NCBI GenBank assembly: GCA_024636405.1
Contig: JAGXHC010000227.1
Coordinates: forward strand, 1 to 64,000
Source of the DNA: Sulfitobacter sp.
GTDB taxonomy: Bacteria > Pseudomonadota > Alphaproteobacteria > Rhodobacterales > Rhodobacteraceae
Direction: 5' to 3'
DNA: 64,000 bases
Under the pieces are notes generated by a model. The model was not told the DNA's origin. It worked only from the letters and a program-made list of their open reading frames with translations, and did no database searches. Both the position numbers and the translations under genes were made by a program. Of this stretch, positions 46,481-56,019 are shown in pieces; within the stretch, counting starts at the first letter, position 1, and every line of letters starts with the position of its first letter.

Positions 46481-47725
46481 TTAAGGGCGCTTCATCTCGC
46501 ATGTTGTCGGGCTGTCCATCGACGCGTTGACAATGGTGGATTCTGTCACGACACCGAACCCGGAATTATCGTAATCGAATTCAACATTTTCGTCGGTGTG
46601 CACGGCAATGTTCATGTCCTGGATCAACTGGTGATCCTGTGGACGCATGTACAATTCGCCGCCCCACATGCTTGGATACTTCATACCTTCAAGCTTGTTT
46701 GCAACAGCGACGACATCATCCGCGGTGCCCGCTTCGTTGATCGCTTGCGCCAGCATGCCGATGGTGTTGAAGATCCGGCTTTGGTCGATGTTGCCTTCCG
46801 GGTACTTTTCCCTGAACGCATTGTAGAGTGTCCGCGCTTCTTCGGATGCAATCGGGTTGATCCCACCTTGGGAGATCAGACGAATGCGCCCCTTGCCGCT
46901 TTCACCAAAGGCTGCCGTGATACCGGAACCCGCCGCATAGTAAGTGTAAATCGGGCCGGTAAAGCCATTTTCAATGATCGACTTGCCAAGACCCAGCATG
47001 TCGGCGCCCCAGTTGCCTGTGATGACCGCATCCGCTTCGGTGGAGATGACTTTACGCGCATAAGGCGTGAAATCTTTTACCTTGCCGATGGGGTGCAGTT
47101 CGTTGCCGACGATTTCGATGTCAGGACGCTTTTCGCCCAACATACTTTCGGCAGCAGCAGCAACGGCCTTGCCAAAGGAATAATCCTGACCAATCAGGTA
47201 CACCTTCTTGATGTCTTGATCCTTGGCGATCACGTCTGTCAGCGCGTCCATCTTGATGTCGGCATTGGCGTCAAAGCGGAAGTGCCAGAAATTGCACTTG
47301 TCGTTGGTCAAGGCCGGGTCAACAGCGGCGTAGTTCAGGAACAGAACACGGCTGTCGGGGTTGCGGCGGTTATGCTTGTCGATGGCTTCGGTCAGCGCGT
47401 TCGCAACGCCCGAGGAGTTCCCCTGAACGATAAAGCGAACACCTTGGTCAATCGCGACCTGAAGCTGGATCAGGGATTCTTTCGGGCTTGTCTTGTTGTC
47501 AAAGCCGATGACTTCGAACATGTCACCGTCCAGAACGCCGCCGTTGTCATTGATCATGTATTGGGCCGCAAATTCAAACTGATGCAGGCCGTTTGTGCCG
47601 GTGCTGGCGAAAGGGCCGGACAGCGGGTCGATGAATGCGATCTTGATGTTTTCGGCAAACGCTGCACTTGCACCGATGACCAAAGAAAGCGCTGAGACAG
47701 CGCCTAGCTTAGTGATGTTTTTCAT
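46481..47725 (-). CDS. Liv-type ABC transporter substrate-binding protein (importer 2)
   Basis: A 414-residue Peripla_BP_6 protein with signal peptide MKNITKLGAVSALSLVIGAS, cleavage near AFA-ENIKIAFIDPLSGPFASTG. The ATG at 47725 has GGGAGG a few bases upstream; earlier in-frame ATGs to 47863 lie in AT-rich leader. It is the first gene of the importer 2 operon. The ligand is unknown, but its genomic position among acyl-CoA genes makes an organic acid more likely than an amino acid. Confidence 0.92.
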   Translation of the reverse strand: MKNITKLGAVSALSLVIGASAAFAENIKIAFIDPLSGPFASTGTNGLHQFEFAAQYMINDNGGVLDGDMFEVIGFDNKTSPKESLIQLQVAIDQGVRFIVQGNSSGVANALTEAIDKHNRRNPDSRVLFLNYAAVDPALTNDKCNFWHFRFDANADIKMDALTDVIAKDQDIKKVYLIGQDYSFGKAVAAAAESMLGEKRPDIEIVGNELHPIGKVKDFTPYARKVISTEADAVITGNWGADMLGLGKSIIENGFTGPIYTYYAAGSGITAAFGESGKGRIRLISQGGINPIASEEARTLYNAFREKYPEGNIDQSRIFNTIGMLAQAINEAGTADDVVAVANKLEGMKYPSMWGGELYMRPQDHQLIQDMNIAVHTDENVEFDYDNSGFGVVTESTIVNASMDSPTTCEMKRP

Positions 47726-48201
47726 TTTAATCCTCCCAAGGACGGCCAGGCGCTTTGATGCGTTTCTTAGATTGCCAAGCCTTGGCGAGAACCTTGCATA
47801 TGGAGGGTTATTGTCAAGCGCCCCTGTACAAAAGTTGCGATAAACCGGGTCCATATATATCATATGTTGCGCCGTAAATTAAGTGCCCGTCAAGTTGGCA
47901 CAAAGGGTGCAAGTGCATATAATTTAAGCAAAAACTAAGGTAACCAACTGTATTTGTTATTCTTTATACCGATGTGATGACAGGTCGCCATGCCTTCAAA
48001 TTAGTCAAAAACCTGACAGTTGTCCGGAATCCCGATCGCCTGATTTTTTTGGCACTAAAGATCACTTTTCAGGGACAAAAACCCCCCAGTTCCGCAAATG
48101 GTCCTGCCAAGCCCGCAAAAGACCACGTTCCGCTAGGCGGAATTTGAATCCGACATTCTAAAATTGATTCTGGTGCGTGGCATACCCGCCACCCGCGAAG
48201 G
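47726..48201. other. Upstream region of importer 2
   Basis: 476 bp without a gene and visibly AT-rich near 47860-48060. The minus strand has TTGACA at 47812-47817 without a good -10. A 13-bp perfect palindrome, GCCAAGCCTTGGC, lies at 47774-47786, about 50 bp before the binding-protein ATG, and may be an operator. A small hairpin (TTCCGC/GCGGAA, 48128-48142) lies near the iclR end. Confidence 0.45.
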
Positions 48202-48999
48202 TCAAAAGCGAATGCTGATGGCCTCGGCGGCTTTGATCAACCGCTTGGCATAAACGGTTTCCAACTGCTTTTTCTTCACGTGGAAAGACGGTCCGCCGAT
48301 ATTGAGGCCGTACACAATAGACCCGTTTGGCGAAAAGACCGGAACGGCGATCCCGTTCACATCTGCGCGCCAATCGCCATAACTTGAACAAAAGCCCTTG
48401 GCGGCAAACTCTTCAACGGCGGCGGCATAGCTTGCACGGCCGCGCGCCTCGGTCTGGGGATCAACCTGCGCCGCAAGGTCAAAGGCACGGTCGCGGCTGG
48501 CGTCTTCCATGCCCACAAGAATGGCCCGACCCATTGCTGAATCAAACAGTGGCAAACGTGATCCGACCCTGATCTGCAGGGCCACATCCTCGCGGGACCG
48601 CTTGGTGCAGATATAGACGACATCAAGCCGATGCTGTTCGCCAATCGCTACGGTGATGTAGGAATTCGGACCATCGCGCAGCGCCTTCATCTCGGCCGCT
48701 GCGCGGTCACCGATTTCCATGCTGGTCAGCACGCCAAAGCCAAGTTGCAGCACCCCCGCACCAAGACGGTAGGTGCCGGTACGCGGATCAGCCACAAGGT
48801 AATCCAGCTCGCAAAGCGTGTGTGTCAGCCGCGAAACGGTCGCTTTGGGCAGGCCCGTACGCTCGGCAAAATCAGTATTGGTAAGCGCTGACTCATTCTC
48901 TCGAAAAGCCCGCAACACATCCAACCCGCGGGCCAGCGCTGTAACAAAATTTCGGTCCTTTGCCTCTGATGGATCGGTCGCGAACTCCTGATTTGACAT
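48202..48999 (-). CDS. IclR-family transcriptional regulator
   Basis: A 265-residue regulator. The winged helix is at about 25-85 (RGLDVLRAFRENESALTNTD, then GLPKATVSRLTHTLCELDYL), and the effector domain follows with RVGSRLPLFDSAMGRAIL and GDWRADVNGIAVPVF. The ATG at 48999 is chosen, as an upstream one at 49050 lies in the kinase gene. It is the last gene of the eight-gene operon and only 2 bp from the kinase end, so it is probably autoregulated with the operon it controls. Confidence 0.9.
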   Translation of the reverse strand: MSNQEFATDPSEAKDRNFVTALARGLDVLRAFRENESALTNTDFAERTGLPKATVSRLTHTLCELDYLVADPRTGTYRLGAGVLQLGFGVLTSMEIGDRAAAEMKALRDGPNSYITVAIGEQHRLDVVYICTKRSREDVALQIRVGSRLPLFDSAMGRAILVGMEDASRDRAFDLAAQVDPQTEARGRASYAAAVEEFAAKGFCSSYGDWRADVNGIAVPVFSPNGSIVYGLNIGGPSFHVKKKQLETVYAKRLIKAAEAISIRF

Positions 49000-49000
49000 G

Positions 49001-50032
49001 CTATTTTCTTTCAAGGGCTTTAAGCCCGTTTGCGGCAAAGACCGGCACATATGTCCCGACTTTCATGGCGCGTTCCGGATTGGACGCATTGCCATCCAGC
49101 GCCCGTTTCAGAACGCCCTGAATAATCCCCGCCATGCGGAAAAAGCAAAATCCGAGGTAGAAGCCAAAGTTGTCAATCCCGTCGATCCCCCGCCGTTCGC
49201 AATACTTGGCAATGAACTCTTCGTCGGACGGCACGCCAAGCGCTTTGCGGTCAGCGCCGCCAAAACCACGGCCTTCGGGGCCTGCGGGCATCTGCCACTG
49301 CATTATGACAGCCGCAAGATCGGCATAAGGGTGACCAATGGTGGACAGTTCCCAGTCCAGCACCGCAAGGCATTTTGCGCCGTCTTTTTCGAACATCATG
49401 TTGTCGATGCGGTAATCGCCATGCACCAGCGTGCGCTGGCCGTCATCGGCGGGGATGCTGGCGGCAAGACGCTCGATCAGTTCGTTCATGGCAGGCAGGT
49501 CTTCGGTCTCGGACGCGCGGTACTGCTTGGTCCAGCGGCCGACCTGACGTTCGTAATAGTTGCCGGGGGGGCCATAGTCTGCCAGCCCGACAGCGTTGAT
49601 ATCGACGTCATGCAAAGCGGCCAGCACGCGGTTCATTTCATCAATCACACCTGCGCGGCCTGCATTGTCCATTTCTGGCATGCGCGGGTCCATGAAGTTA
49701 CGCCCGTTGATCTGGTCCATGATGTAAAAGGCCGACCCGATCACGTCATCGTCTTCGCACAGCAAATGCATTTTAGACACCGGCACATCGGTATGCTCAA
49801 GCGCCTTTTGCACGCGGAATTCGCGGTCCACCGCGTGGGCGGATTTCAGCAAAACTCCCGGAGGTTTGCGCCGCAGCACATAGTTCCGGCTGGGGGTCTT
49901 CAAAAGGAAGGTCGGGTTCGATTGTCCGGCCTGAAACTTGCTTACTTCAAGCGGGCCTTCAAAGCCGTCAAGGTTCTTTTCCAGATAGGCGCTGACCCTG
50001 GGAATATCGAGCGTTTGGGTATCGGTACTCAT
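49001..50032 (-). CDS. ACAD10/11-type (LvaA-like) kinase, aminoglycoside-phosphotransferase fold
   Basis: A 343-residue kinase of the APH/choline-kinase fold. QSNPTF (37-42) and RRKPPG (54-59) in the N lobe, Brenner motif HGDYRIDN (204-211), and LDWELSTIGHP (225-235) with the Mg-binding Asp226 closely resemble the N-terminal kinase domain of human ACAD11. They also fit the levulinate kinase LvaA, which phosphorylates the hydroxyl of 4-hydroxyacyl-CoA. An antibiotic-resistance role is unlikely. The cognate dehydrogenase half is a separate gene at 33651-34964. It is preceded by the histidine phosphatase in the same operon. Confidence 0.88.
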   Translation of the reverse strand: MSTDTQTLDIPRVSAYLEKNLDGFEGPLEVSKFQAGQSNPTFLLKTPSRNYVLRRKPPGVLLKSAHAVDREFRVQKALEHTDVPVSKMHLLCEDDDVIGSAFYIMDQINGRNFMDPRMPEMDNAGRAGVIDEMNRVLAALHDVDINAVGLADYGPPGNYYERQVGRWTKQYRASETEDLPAMNELIERLAASIPADDGQRTLVHGDYRIDNMMFEKDGAKCLAVLDWELSTIGHPYADLAAVIMQWQMPAGPEGRGFGGADRKALGVPSDEEFIAKYCERRGIDGIDNFGFYLGFCFFRMAGIIQGVLKRALDGNASNPERAMKVGTYVPVFAANGLKALERK

Positions 50033-50045
50033 AAAAATCTCTTCC

Positions 50046-50693
50046 TCAGCTATAGGTCAGCATGCCAGCGGCTTCGCCGGTCATCATATGGGGTGTCGCG
50101 TTGAATTCATGCAGAAAAAACGCAGAACTTGTAAAAACGAATTTGGTGATCGACGTGTTCTTGATCTGCAAATTCAGGGTCATCATGATCTTGTCCGGCG
50201 CACTTAGCGAGGCGGCAGTCAACTGCCCGATCACACCACCCGAGCTTACGGCCAGAACACGTTCGGCCCCCGGCGCACAGGCGGCAAGACGGGCGGCGTC
50301 AACACGGGTGGTAAAGGTTTTCCATGTCTCGATGACACCTTCAATCTCGTCGGCTTGCCATTGGAAAACCGTCTCGCGCAGGGTGCGGAAATGGACCTTG
50401 CGGTCGCCTCTGACCAGTACAGGCACATCGCCTTTGTAGCGCGCGTGCAGCAGATCCTGAAAGTCGTATTCGTTGAAGCCTTCGTGGGTCTCGCCTGCCT
50501 CGAATCCCATCGAGGCAAGCGTTTCTTTTTGGCGTATCAGGGTGCCGGTGATCTGTCGGTCCGGCACCCAGCCCATATCACGCAAAGCCTGGCCAACCGC
50601 CGCAGATTGCCGGTGCCCGAGGTCAGACAACTTGTCATAGTTGTCAGCCCCGAAAGACGCCTGTCCGTGGCGGATGACCAAAAGCTCTCCCAT
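50046..50693 (-). CDS. Histidine phosphatase-family protein
   Basis: A 215-residue phosphoglycerate-mutase-like phosphatase with the catalytic RHG motif in LLVIRHGQASFGADNYDKLS (about 3-22) and LAVSSGGVIGQL, where the second His is replaced by a Ser-Gly-Gly turn. The usual second catalytic His is not obvious, so activity should be checked. It sits between thiolase and kinase genes, and such a phosphatase could recycle dead-end phospho-intermediates or proofread the kinase. Confidence 0.8.
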   Translation of the reverse strand: MGELLVIRHGQASFGADNYDKLSDLGHRQSAAVGQALRDMGWVPDRQITGTLIRQKETLASMGFEAGETHEGFNEYDFQDLLHARYKGDVPVLVRGDRKVHFRTLRETVFQWQADEIEGVIETWKTFTTRVDAARLAACAPGAERVLAVSSGGVIGQLTAASLSAPDKIMMTLNLQIKNTSITKFVFTSSAFFLHEFNATPHMMTGEAAGMLTYS

Positions 50694-50699
50694 AATCGC

Positions 50700-51896
50700 T
50701 TACAGAACCTCGAACAGACCGGCAGCGCCCATGCCGCCGCCAACACACATGGTGCAGACAACGTATTTCGCCCCGCGACGCTTGCCCTCGATCAGCGCGT
50801 GGCCAACCATACGCGCGCCGGACATGCCGTAAGGGTGACCGATAGAGATCGCGCCGCCGTTCACGTTCAGCAACTCGTCAGGGATGCCCAACACGTCACG
50901 CGACTGGATCACCTGCACCGCGAACGCTTCGTTCAGTTCCCAAAGGCCGATGTCGTCAATCGTCAAGCCATGCGCCTTGAGCAGTGGTGGCACGGCATAG
51001 ATCGGACCGATGCCCATCTCGTCAGGCTCGCAACCAGCAGCCATCACACCCATGTAGCGGCCCAGTGGCTGCAGGCCCATCTGTTCGGCCTTTTTGGCTT
51101 CCATGATCACGGTCGCGGACGCACCATCGCTTAGTTGCGAAGCATTGCCGGCAGTGATGAACTTGCCTTCCTTGATGTGGATACCGTCGGAATGCACCGG
51201 CTTGAGCCCTGCAAGGCTTTCGGCAGACGTACCGGGGCGGTTGCCCTCGTCTTTTTCCAGCGTGACTTCGTGTTCGGAAATCTCTTTGGTCTCTTTGTTC
51301 TGCACCAGCATTTTAGACGTCAGCGGCACGATCTCGTCGTCAAACTTGCCCGCTTCCTGCGCCAGATGCGTCCGCTCTTGCGAGCGTGCAGCGTATTCGT
51401 CCTGACGTTCACGGCTGACATTGTAGCGCTCTGCCACAGTTTCGGCTGTTTCCAGCATGGTCATATAAAGCTCTGGCTTGTGCTCCTTGATCCAGGAATC
51501 CGCTTTGACGCGCATTTCGGGTGTCTGCACCATCGAGATGCTTTCGACACCGCCACCAATCACCACATCCATGCCATCGGTGATGACCTGTTTGGCCGCC
51601 GTCGCAATCGCCATCATCCCAGAGGCGCACTGACGGTCCAGCGACATGCCGGCAACGGTCACGGGCAAACCTGCGCGAATGGCGGCCTGACGTGCGATGT
51701 TCCCCGCGGATGCCCCCTGCTGCAAGGCTGCACCAATGATGCAATCCTGAATCTCGGACGGGTCCACGCCAGCGCGCTTGACTGCATGGGCAATGGCATG
51801 ACCTGCCAGTTCCTGAGGTGTGGTGTTGTTGAACGCACCGCGATAGGCTTTGCCGATCGGTGTGCGGGCCGTTGATACGATTACTGCGTCACGCAT
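50700..51896 (-). CDS. Acetyl-CoA acetyltransferase (thiolase)
   Basis: A 398-residue thiolase. The nucleophilic Cys90 lies in [13 protein letters not shown], the catalytic His in [19 protein letters not shown] and the second Cys in [18 protein letters not shown] at the C terminus. It cleaves 3-oxoacyl-CoA with CoA, the last step of beta-oxidation, or makes acetoacetyl-CoA. It lies in the middle of the eight-gene leftward operon. Confidence 0.95.
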   Translation of the reverse strand: MRDAVIVSTARTPIGKAYRGAFNNTTPQELAGHAIAHAVKRAGVDPSEIQDCIIGAALQQGASAGNIARQAAIRAGLPVTVAGMSLDRQCASGMMAIATAAKQVITDGMDVVIGGGVESISMVQTPEMRVKADSWIKEHKPELYMTMLETAETVAERYNVSRERQDEYAARSQERTHLAQEAGKFDDEIVPLTSKMLVQNKETKEISEHEVTLEKDEGNRPGTSAESLAGLKPVHSDGIHIKEGKFITAGNASQLSDGASATVIMEAKKAEQMGLQPLGRYMGVMAAGCEPDEMGIGPIYAVPPLLKAHGLTIDDIGLWELNEAFAVQVIQSRDVLGIPDELLNVNGGAISIGHPYGMSGARMVGHALIEGKRRGAKYVVCTMCVGGGMGAAGLFEVL

Positions 51897-51923
51897 TGTG
51901 ATCTCCCTTTTAAGTTCAATTCG

Positions 51924-52850
51924 TTAGCCCCAATCCAGATCAAGACCCTGGGCCTTGGCTGCATTGAGAGCATATTTCTTCGTCTGGCTAAAGGCGTCGG
52001 TCAGCATTTCCTGCCCCGCCTCATCGGTAATCTTGTCGAACACGGCGGCGACCCCTTCGGGCGTGTTGTCCTCACTGTTCAGGGTCACGCCTTCGGTCTC
52101 GTAGACGCGGGTCTGCGCGTAGCTGCCCGCTCCTGCGCCAAGGATCACACGGCTTGGGCCGTCTTCACTGACCAGATACAACAGACCGGGCGTAATGGTT
52201 TCAGGGGCCAGCAACGCCTGCGCCTGTTCGGGCAGCAGATCGGCGGTCATGCGGGTCGCAGCCGTAGGGGCCAGCGTGTTGACGCGGATGTTGTCGCGCG
52301 CGCCTTCCAGATGCAGCACGTTCATCAGCCCCATCATCGCGGCCTTGGCCGCCCCGTAGTTGGATTGCCCAAAGTTACCGTAAAGGCCCGATGCCGACGA
52401 CGTCAGCACGATCCGCCCGTATTTCTGCGCGCGCATGATCGGCCAGCACGCATGCGTCACGTTTGCCGATCCGATCAGGTGAACGTCGACAACCTTGCGG
52501 AAATCGGCCATCGCCATCTTCGAGAAAGTCTTGTCGCGCAGGATACCGGCGTTGTTGACGACGATATCAATCCGACCCCATGCCTCCATCACGCGTGCAA
52601 CCATATCGGCAACGCCCGCCTCGTCCGACACATCGCAACCATGCGCCATCGCCTCGCCGCCCGCATCGCGGATTTCCTGTGCGACAGCTTCTGCGGCGGC
52701 AGAGGACGCACCCTGCCCGTCTGTCGTCACGCCCAGATCATTGACCATGACCTTTGCGCCGCGCGCGGCCAGCTCCATCGCATGGCTCCGGCCAAGGCCG
52801 GTGCCCGCACCCGTGACAATTGCCACGCGGTTATCAAATGAGATGTCCAT
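51924..52850 (-). CDS. SDR-family oxidoreductase, MFE-2/hydroxysteroid-dehydrogenase-like
   Basis: A 308-residue short-chain dehydrogenase, longer than the classical 250. TGAGTGLGRSHAMELAARGA binds the cofactor, VNNAGI is the NAG motif, and SSASGLYGNFGQSNYGAAKA has the Ser and the Tyr-Lys pair. The segment VMVNDLG after the first helix is typical of peroxisomal multifunctional enzyme 2. It likely oxidises a 3-hydroxyacyl-CoA. Gaps of 9 and 27 bp to its neighbours. Confidence 0.9.
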   Translation of the reverse strand: MDISFDNRVAIVTGAGTGLGRSHAMELAARGAKVMVNDLGVTTDGQGASSAAAEAVAQEIRDAGGEAMAHGCDVSDEAGVADMVARVMEAWGRIDIVVNNAGILRDKTFSKMAMADFRKVVDVHLIGSANVTHACWPIMRAQKYGRIVLTSSASGLYGNFGQSNYGAAKAAMMGLMNVLHLEGARDNIRVNTLAPTAATRMTADLLPEQAQALLAPETITPGLLYLVSEDGPSRVILGAGAGSYAQTRVYETEGVTLNSEDNTPEGVAAVFDKITDEAGQEMLTDAFSQTKKYALNAAKAQGLDLDWG

Positions 52851-52859
52851 GATCGCCCC

Positions 52860-53681
52860 TTAATGCAGTGCTTGTTCAAAGATGTTCGGCCCGCTCATCA
52901 CGTTGATGCCACCGCTGACCGGGATCACTGCACCAGTCACATAGGCCCCGCCTGTCCCGCATAAAAACAGCACGCAGCCCGCGATATCCGTATCCGTACC
53001 AACGCGGCGCAAAGGTACATCTGCCCCGACTTTCTTGCGCATGTCTTGGTCGTGGGTCGCGAATGCGGTCATGCGCGATACAAACGGTCCGGGGGCAAGG
53101 GCATTCACAGTAATCGCGTCACCGGCAAGCTCTTTGGCCAGAATCTTGCTCAGGTGGATCACAGCCGCCTTGGAGGCGGAGTAGCTATAAGCCCCGTCGC
53201 CCATCTCGCGCTCGCCCATCACAGACCCGACATTCACAACCCGCGCAGGGTCTTCAAGGGTCGCATTGGCTTTGAGCATCGGTAGCAGCTTTTGCGTCAG
53301 GTCGAACAGACCCGCGACGTTGACGCTCATCACCTTTTCCCAAGCCTTGAACGGAAAGTCACCCATCGGTGCGCCCCAGGTGATGCCTGCGTTGTTCATC
53401 AAGATATCAAGGTGATCGGTATGTGCCTTTACGGAGGCAACCATCGCATCAACGCCGTCTTCAGTGCCGACATCACCGGCAAAGCCGATAGCCTTGCCAC
53501 TGGCACCCATATCGTTCAACTCTTTCGCGACAGCCTCGCAGGCGTCGCCCTTGCGGCTGGCGATCAGCACGGTGGCACCGGCGCGAACCAACCCTTCGGC
53601 GGCCATGCGGCCAATGCCTGTGGCACCGCCGGTAACGAGGGCGATTTTACCCTCAAGCCCAAAAAGCGTTTGAATATCCAT
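52860..53681 (-). CDS. SDR-family oxidoreductase
   Basis: A 273-residue short-chain dehydrogenase. TGGATGIGRMAAEGLVRAGA, NNAGI and YSYSASKAAVIHLS (Tyr and Lys) are all present, with the C-terminal loop PGPFVSRMTAF. Its start is 3 bp after the acyl-CoA dehydrogenase stop. A role as 3-oxoacyl-ACP/CoA-type reductase or dehydrogenase is likely; the substrate is not known. Confidence 0.9.
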   Translation of the reverse strand: MDIQTLFGLEGKIALVTGGATGIGRMAAEGLVRAGATVLIASRKGDACEAVAKELNDMGASGKAIGFAGDVGTEDGVDAMVASVKAHTDHLDILMNNAGITWGAPMGDFPFKAWEKVMSVNVAGLFDLTQKLLPMLKANATLEDPARVVNVGSVMGEREMGDGAYSYSASKAAVIHLSKILAKELAGDAITVNALAPGPFVSRMTAFATHDQDMRKKVGADVPLRRVGTDTDIAGCVLFLCGTGGAYVTGAVIPVSGGINVMSGPNIFEQALH

Positions 53682-53684
53682 GGC

Positions 53685-54800
53685 TTAAAATCCTCTGTGC
53701 TTGGCAACCTGGCCCGCGTGATAGCCGTAATCGCCCAGCCATTCAGCGCCCACACGGGCGCGTTTCATGTAAAATCCGATGTCATAGGCGTCAGTCATGC
53801 CGATGCCGCCATGCATCTGAACCCCCTCTTGCACCGCGAGTTGTGCTGTCGAGGTCGCGCGCGCCTTGGCAAGCGATACCGCCAGCGTCGCATTCGCAGG
53901 GTCTTCGTCCAGCATACGGCCCGCATTCAGGATCGCCGAGGCCGTCACTTCAATCTCGCACCACAGATGGGCGGCGCGGTGTTGCAGCGCCTGGAAGTTG
54001 CCGATGACCGTGCCGAACTGCTTGCGCTCTTTCAGATAGCCGACGGTCATGCCAAAGGCACCCGCCGACAGCCCCGCCATTTCAGCGGCAAGGGCCGCCT
54101 GGCCCGCTTCCAGCGCGGGTTTCAGCACGCTCATGGCGCTGTCGACCTGGCCAAGCACATCGTCGCCTGTGGCCTCGACATTGTCGAAATCGATCCGCGC
54201 CGAATCCCGCGCGTCGATCATGTTTTGCGCTTTGCGCGTGATGCCACACCGGTCAGCGGGGATGTCGAACAGGGTCAGCCCATCATCGGTTTTCGCCAGC
54301 ACGAGCAAGCGGTCGGCCAAGCCACCATCCACAACAAACGTCTTTTTGCCCGACAACCGAAAGCCGTTCCCTTCGCGGGTGGCGACCATCGACGTGCCTT
54401 CGGGGTTGAACTTGGCGGTCTCATCAACGGCCAAGGCATAGGTCGTCTCGCCGCTCGCAATCGCGGCCAACGCCTTTTCGGCCCGCGCATCGCTCACGTT
54501 GCGCAGCGCGGTCGCGGCAATCACGGCAGTCGACAGGAAGGGGCTGACGACCAGCGTCTTGCCCATCTCATGTGCCAGTACACCCGCAGCGGCATGGCCC
54601 ATGTCCGACCCGCCAGCGGATTCAGGGACAAGCACACCGGCCCACCCCATGTCGGCCATTTCCTTCCACATCTTCGCATCGTGGGTTTTGCCCGCATCGC
54701 GCAGATCGCGGAACGCTTTGACAGGGGCGGATTTGTCCAGAAAGCCCCGCGCGGCATCGGCCAGCATCGTCTCGTCTTCGGTCATCACCAGATTTGCCAT
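53685..54800 (-). CDS. Acyl-CoA dehydrogenase, second subunit of a likely pair
   Basis: A 371-residue dehydrogenase-family protein beside another one. N-terminal helices, MGWAGVLVPESAGGSDMGHA, RKQFGTVIGNFQALQHRAA and VQMHGGIGMTDAYDIGFYMK are present. Adjacent divergent acyl-CoA dehydrogenase genes often encode alpha2beta2 enzymes of steroid or branched-acid catabolism, in which only one subunit is fully catalytic. Start 3 bp after the preceding gene. Which subunit holds the base was not settled. Confidence 0.9.
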   Translation of the reverse strand: MANLVMTEDETMLADAARGFLDKSAPVKAFRDLRDAGKTHDAKMWKEMADMGWAGVLVPESAGGSDMGHAAAGVLAHEMGKTLVVSPFLSTAVIAATALRNVSDARAEKALAAIASGETTYALAVDETAKFNPEGTSMVATREGNGFRLSGKKTFVVDGGLADRLLVLAKTDDGLTLFDIPADRCGITRKAQNMIDARDSARIDFDNVEATGDDVLGQVDSAMSVLKPALEAGQAALAAEMAGLSAGAFGMTVGYLKERKQFGTVIGNFQALQHRAAHLWCEIEVTASAILNAGRMLDEDPANATLAVSLAKARATSTAQLAVQEGVQMHGGIGMTDAYDIGFYMKRARVGAEWLGDYGYHAGQVAKHRGF

Positions 54801-54803
54801 CTG

Positions 54804-55979
54804 TTACGCCCCCAAGCCAAGAACGCGACGCGACACGATACTCAGCATCACCTCAGAGGTGCCACCTTCGATGGAATTCGCCTTTGTGCGCAGCCAGTCG
54901 GCAGGTCGGTTGCCAAGCGGTCCATCCCATTCCAGCGCGTCGCTGCCACCCGCAGACATCAAAAGTTCGTGGCGCTGCTTGTTCAGCTCGGTCCCCATGT
55001 ATTTCAACATCGCTGACGCATCCCCCGCGCCTGATCCCGCTTCTGCCTGATCCTTATAGCGCTCAAGCGTCAGACCGATAGACAGCGCATCCACCTCGCA
55101 GCGCATCGCGGCGGCGCGCAGGGTCGTGTCCATCTCGCGGCCGTCTTCCATGGATTCGTTCAGAACCGCACCCAAGGCACGCCCGCCCGACAAGCCCTGA
55201 CCGCCCCCCGAGATCATCTCGCGCTCATGGGTCAATAGATATTTTGCAACGTCCCAGCCGCGGTTTTCCTCGCCGACGATCTGTTCTTTTGGCACCTTTA
55301 CATCTGTAAAAAACGTCTCGCAAAACACCGACGCGCCCGAGATCAGCTTGATCGGCCGTGTCTCAACGCCTGCGTCTTCCATGTCGATCAACAGGAATGA
55401 AATGCCCTTGTGCTTGGGGGCCTCGCGGTCGGTGCGGATCAGCGCAAAAATCCAGTCAGCCTTATCGGCATAGGATGTCCAGATTTTCTGACCGTTCACC
55501 AGCCAATGGTCGCCCTTATCCTCGCCGCGCGTCTGCACGCTGGCCAGATCAGACCCCGCGCCCGGCTCGGAATATCCCTGACACCAGCGGATTTCACCAC
55601 GTGCAATCGGGGGCAGGTAAAGCAGTTTCTGTGCGTGCGATCCGAAATGCAGCAAGGCGGGCCCCAGCATCCAGATGCCAAAATTTTGCAGCGGATTGCG
55701 CGCCTCGATCCGGTCCATTTCTTCTTTGAAGATTTTTTCCTGCGTGCGGGTCAGGCCTGCACCGCCGTATTCGACGGGCCATGTCGGCACCGTGTACCCC
55801 TTGGCGGCAGCGCGTTCCATCCAGAGGCGCTGCGCCTCGGATTCGAACTCAAAATTCTTGCCACCCCAGCACACAGATGCTTCACTGGGCTCGCCACCAC
55901 GCATTTCAGCCGGGCAATTCGCCTCAAGCCAACTGCGCAATTCAATACGGAAACCCTCCAGTTGCTGATTGGACTGCAT
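54804..55979 (-). CDS. Acyl-CoA dehydrogenase, first subunit of a likely pair
   Basis: A 391-residue FAD enzyme. WCQGYSEPGAGSDLASVQT (about 130-150), WLVNGQKIWTSYADKADWIF, LLTHEREMISGGGQG and the C-terminal EGGTSEVMLSIVSRRVLG are dehydrogenase motifs. The ATG at 55979 follows GGGGGAGAAAACG; an ORF start at 56069 lies in the promoter. It is the first gene of the eight-gene leftward operon and is divergent from the reductase gene at 56106. Confidence 0.92.
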   Translation of the reverse strand: MQSNQQLEGFRIELRSWLEANCPAEMRGGEPSEASVCWGGKNFEFESEAQRLWMERAAAKGYTVPTWPVEYGGAGLTRTQEKIFKEEMDRIEARNPLQNFGIWMLGPALLHFGSHAQKLLYLPPIARGEIRWCQGYSEPGAGSDLASVQTRGEDKGDHWLVNGQKIWTSYADKADWIFALIRTDREAPKHKGISFLLIDMEDAGVETRPIKLISGASVFCETFFTDVKVPKEQIVGEENRGWDVAKYLLTHEREMISGGGQGLSGGRALGAVLNESMEDGREMDTTLRAAAMRCEVDALSIGLTLERYKDQAEAGSGAGDASAMLKYMGTELNKQRHELLMSAGGSDALEWDGPLGNRPADWLRTKANSIEGGTSEVMLSIVSRRVLGLGA

Positions 55980-56019
55980 CGTTTTCTCCCCCCTCGTTTT
56001 GCGGACGTCAATTCCGCAC

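Noticed and set aside
46412..47695. Plus-strand open frame of 427 codons
   Set aside because: Antisense to the importer 2 binding protein, which has a signal peptide and ribosome site.
49001..50032. Reading the phosphotransferase as an antibiotic-resistance gene
   Set aside because: Motifs follow the ACAD10/11 kinase type, and the gene lies in an acyl-CoA operon with no other resistance marker.
53292..55016. Plus-strand open frame of 574 codons opposite SDR and acyl-CoA dehydrogenase genes
   Set aside because: A shadow frame of three conserved genes; His/Arg-rich translation with no family.
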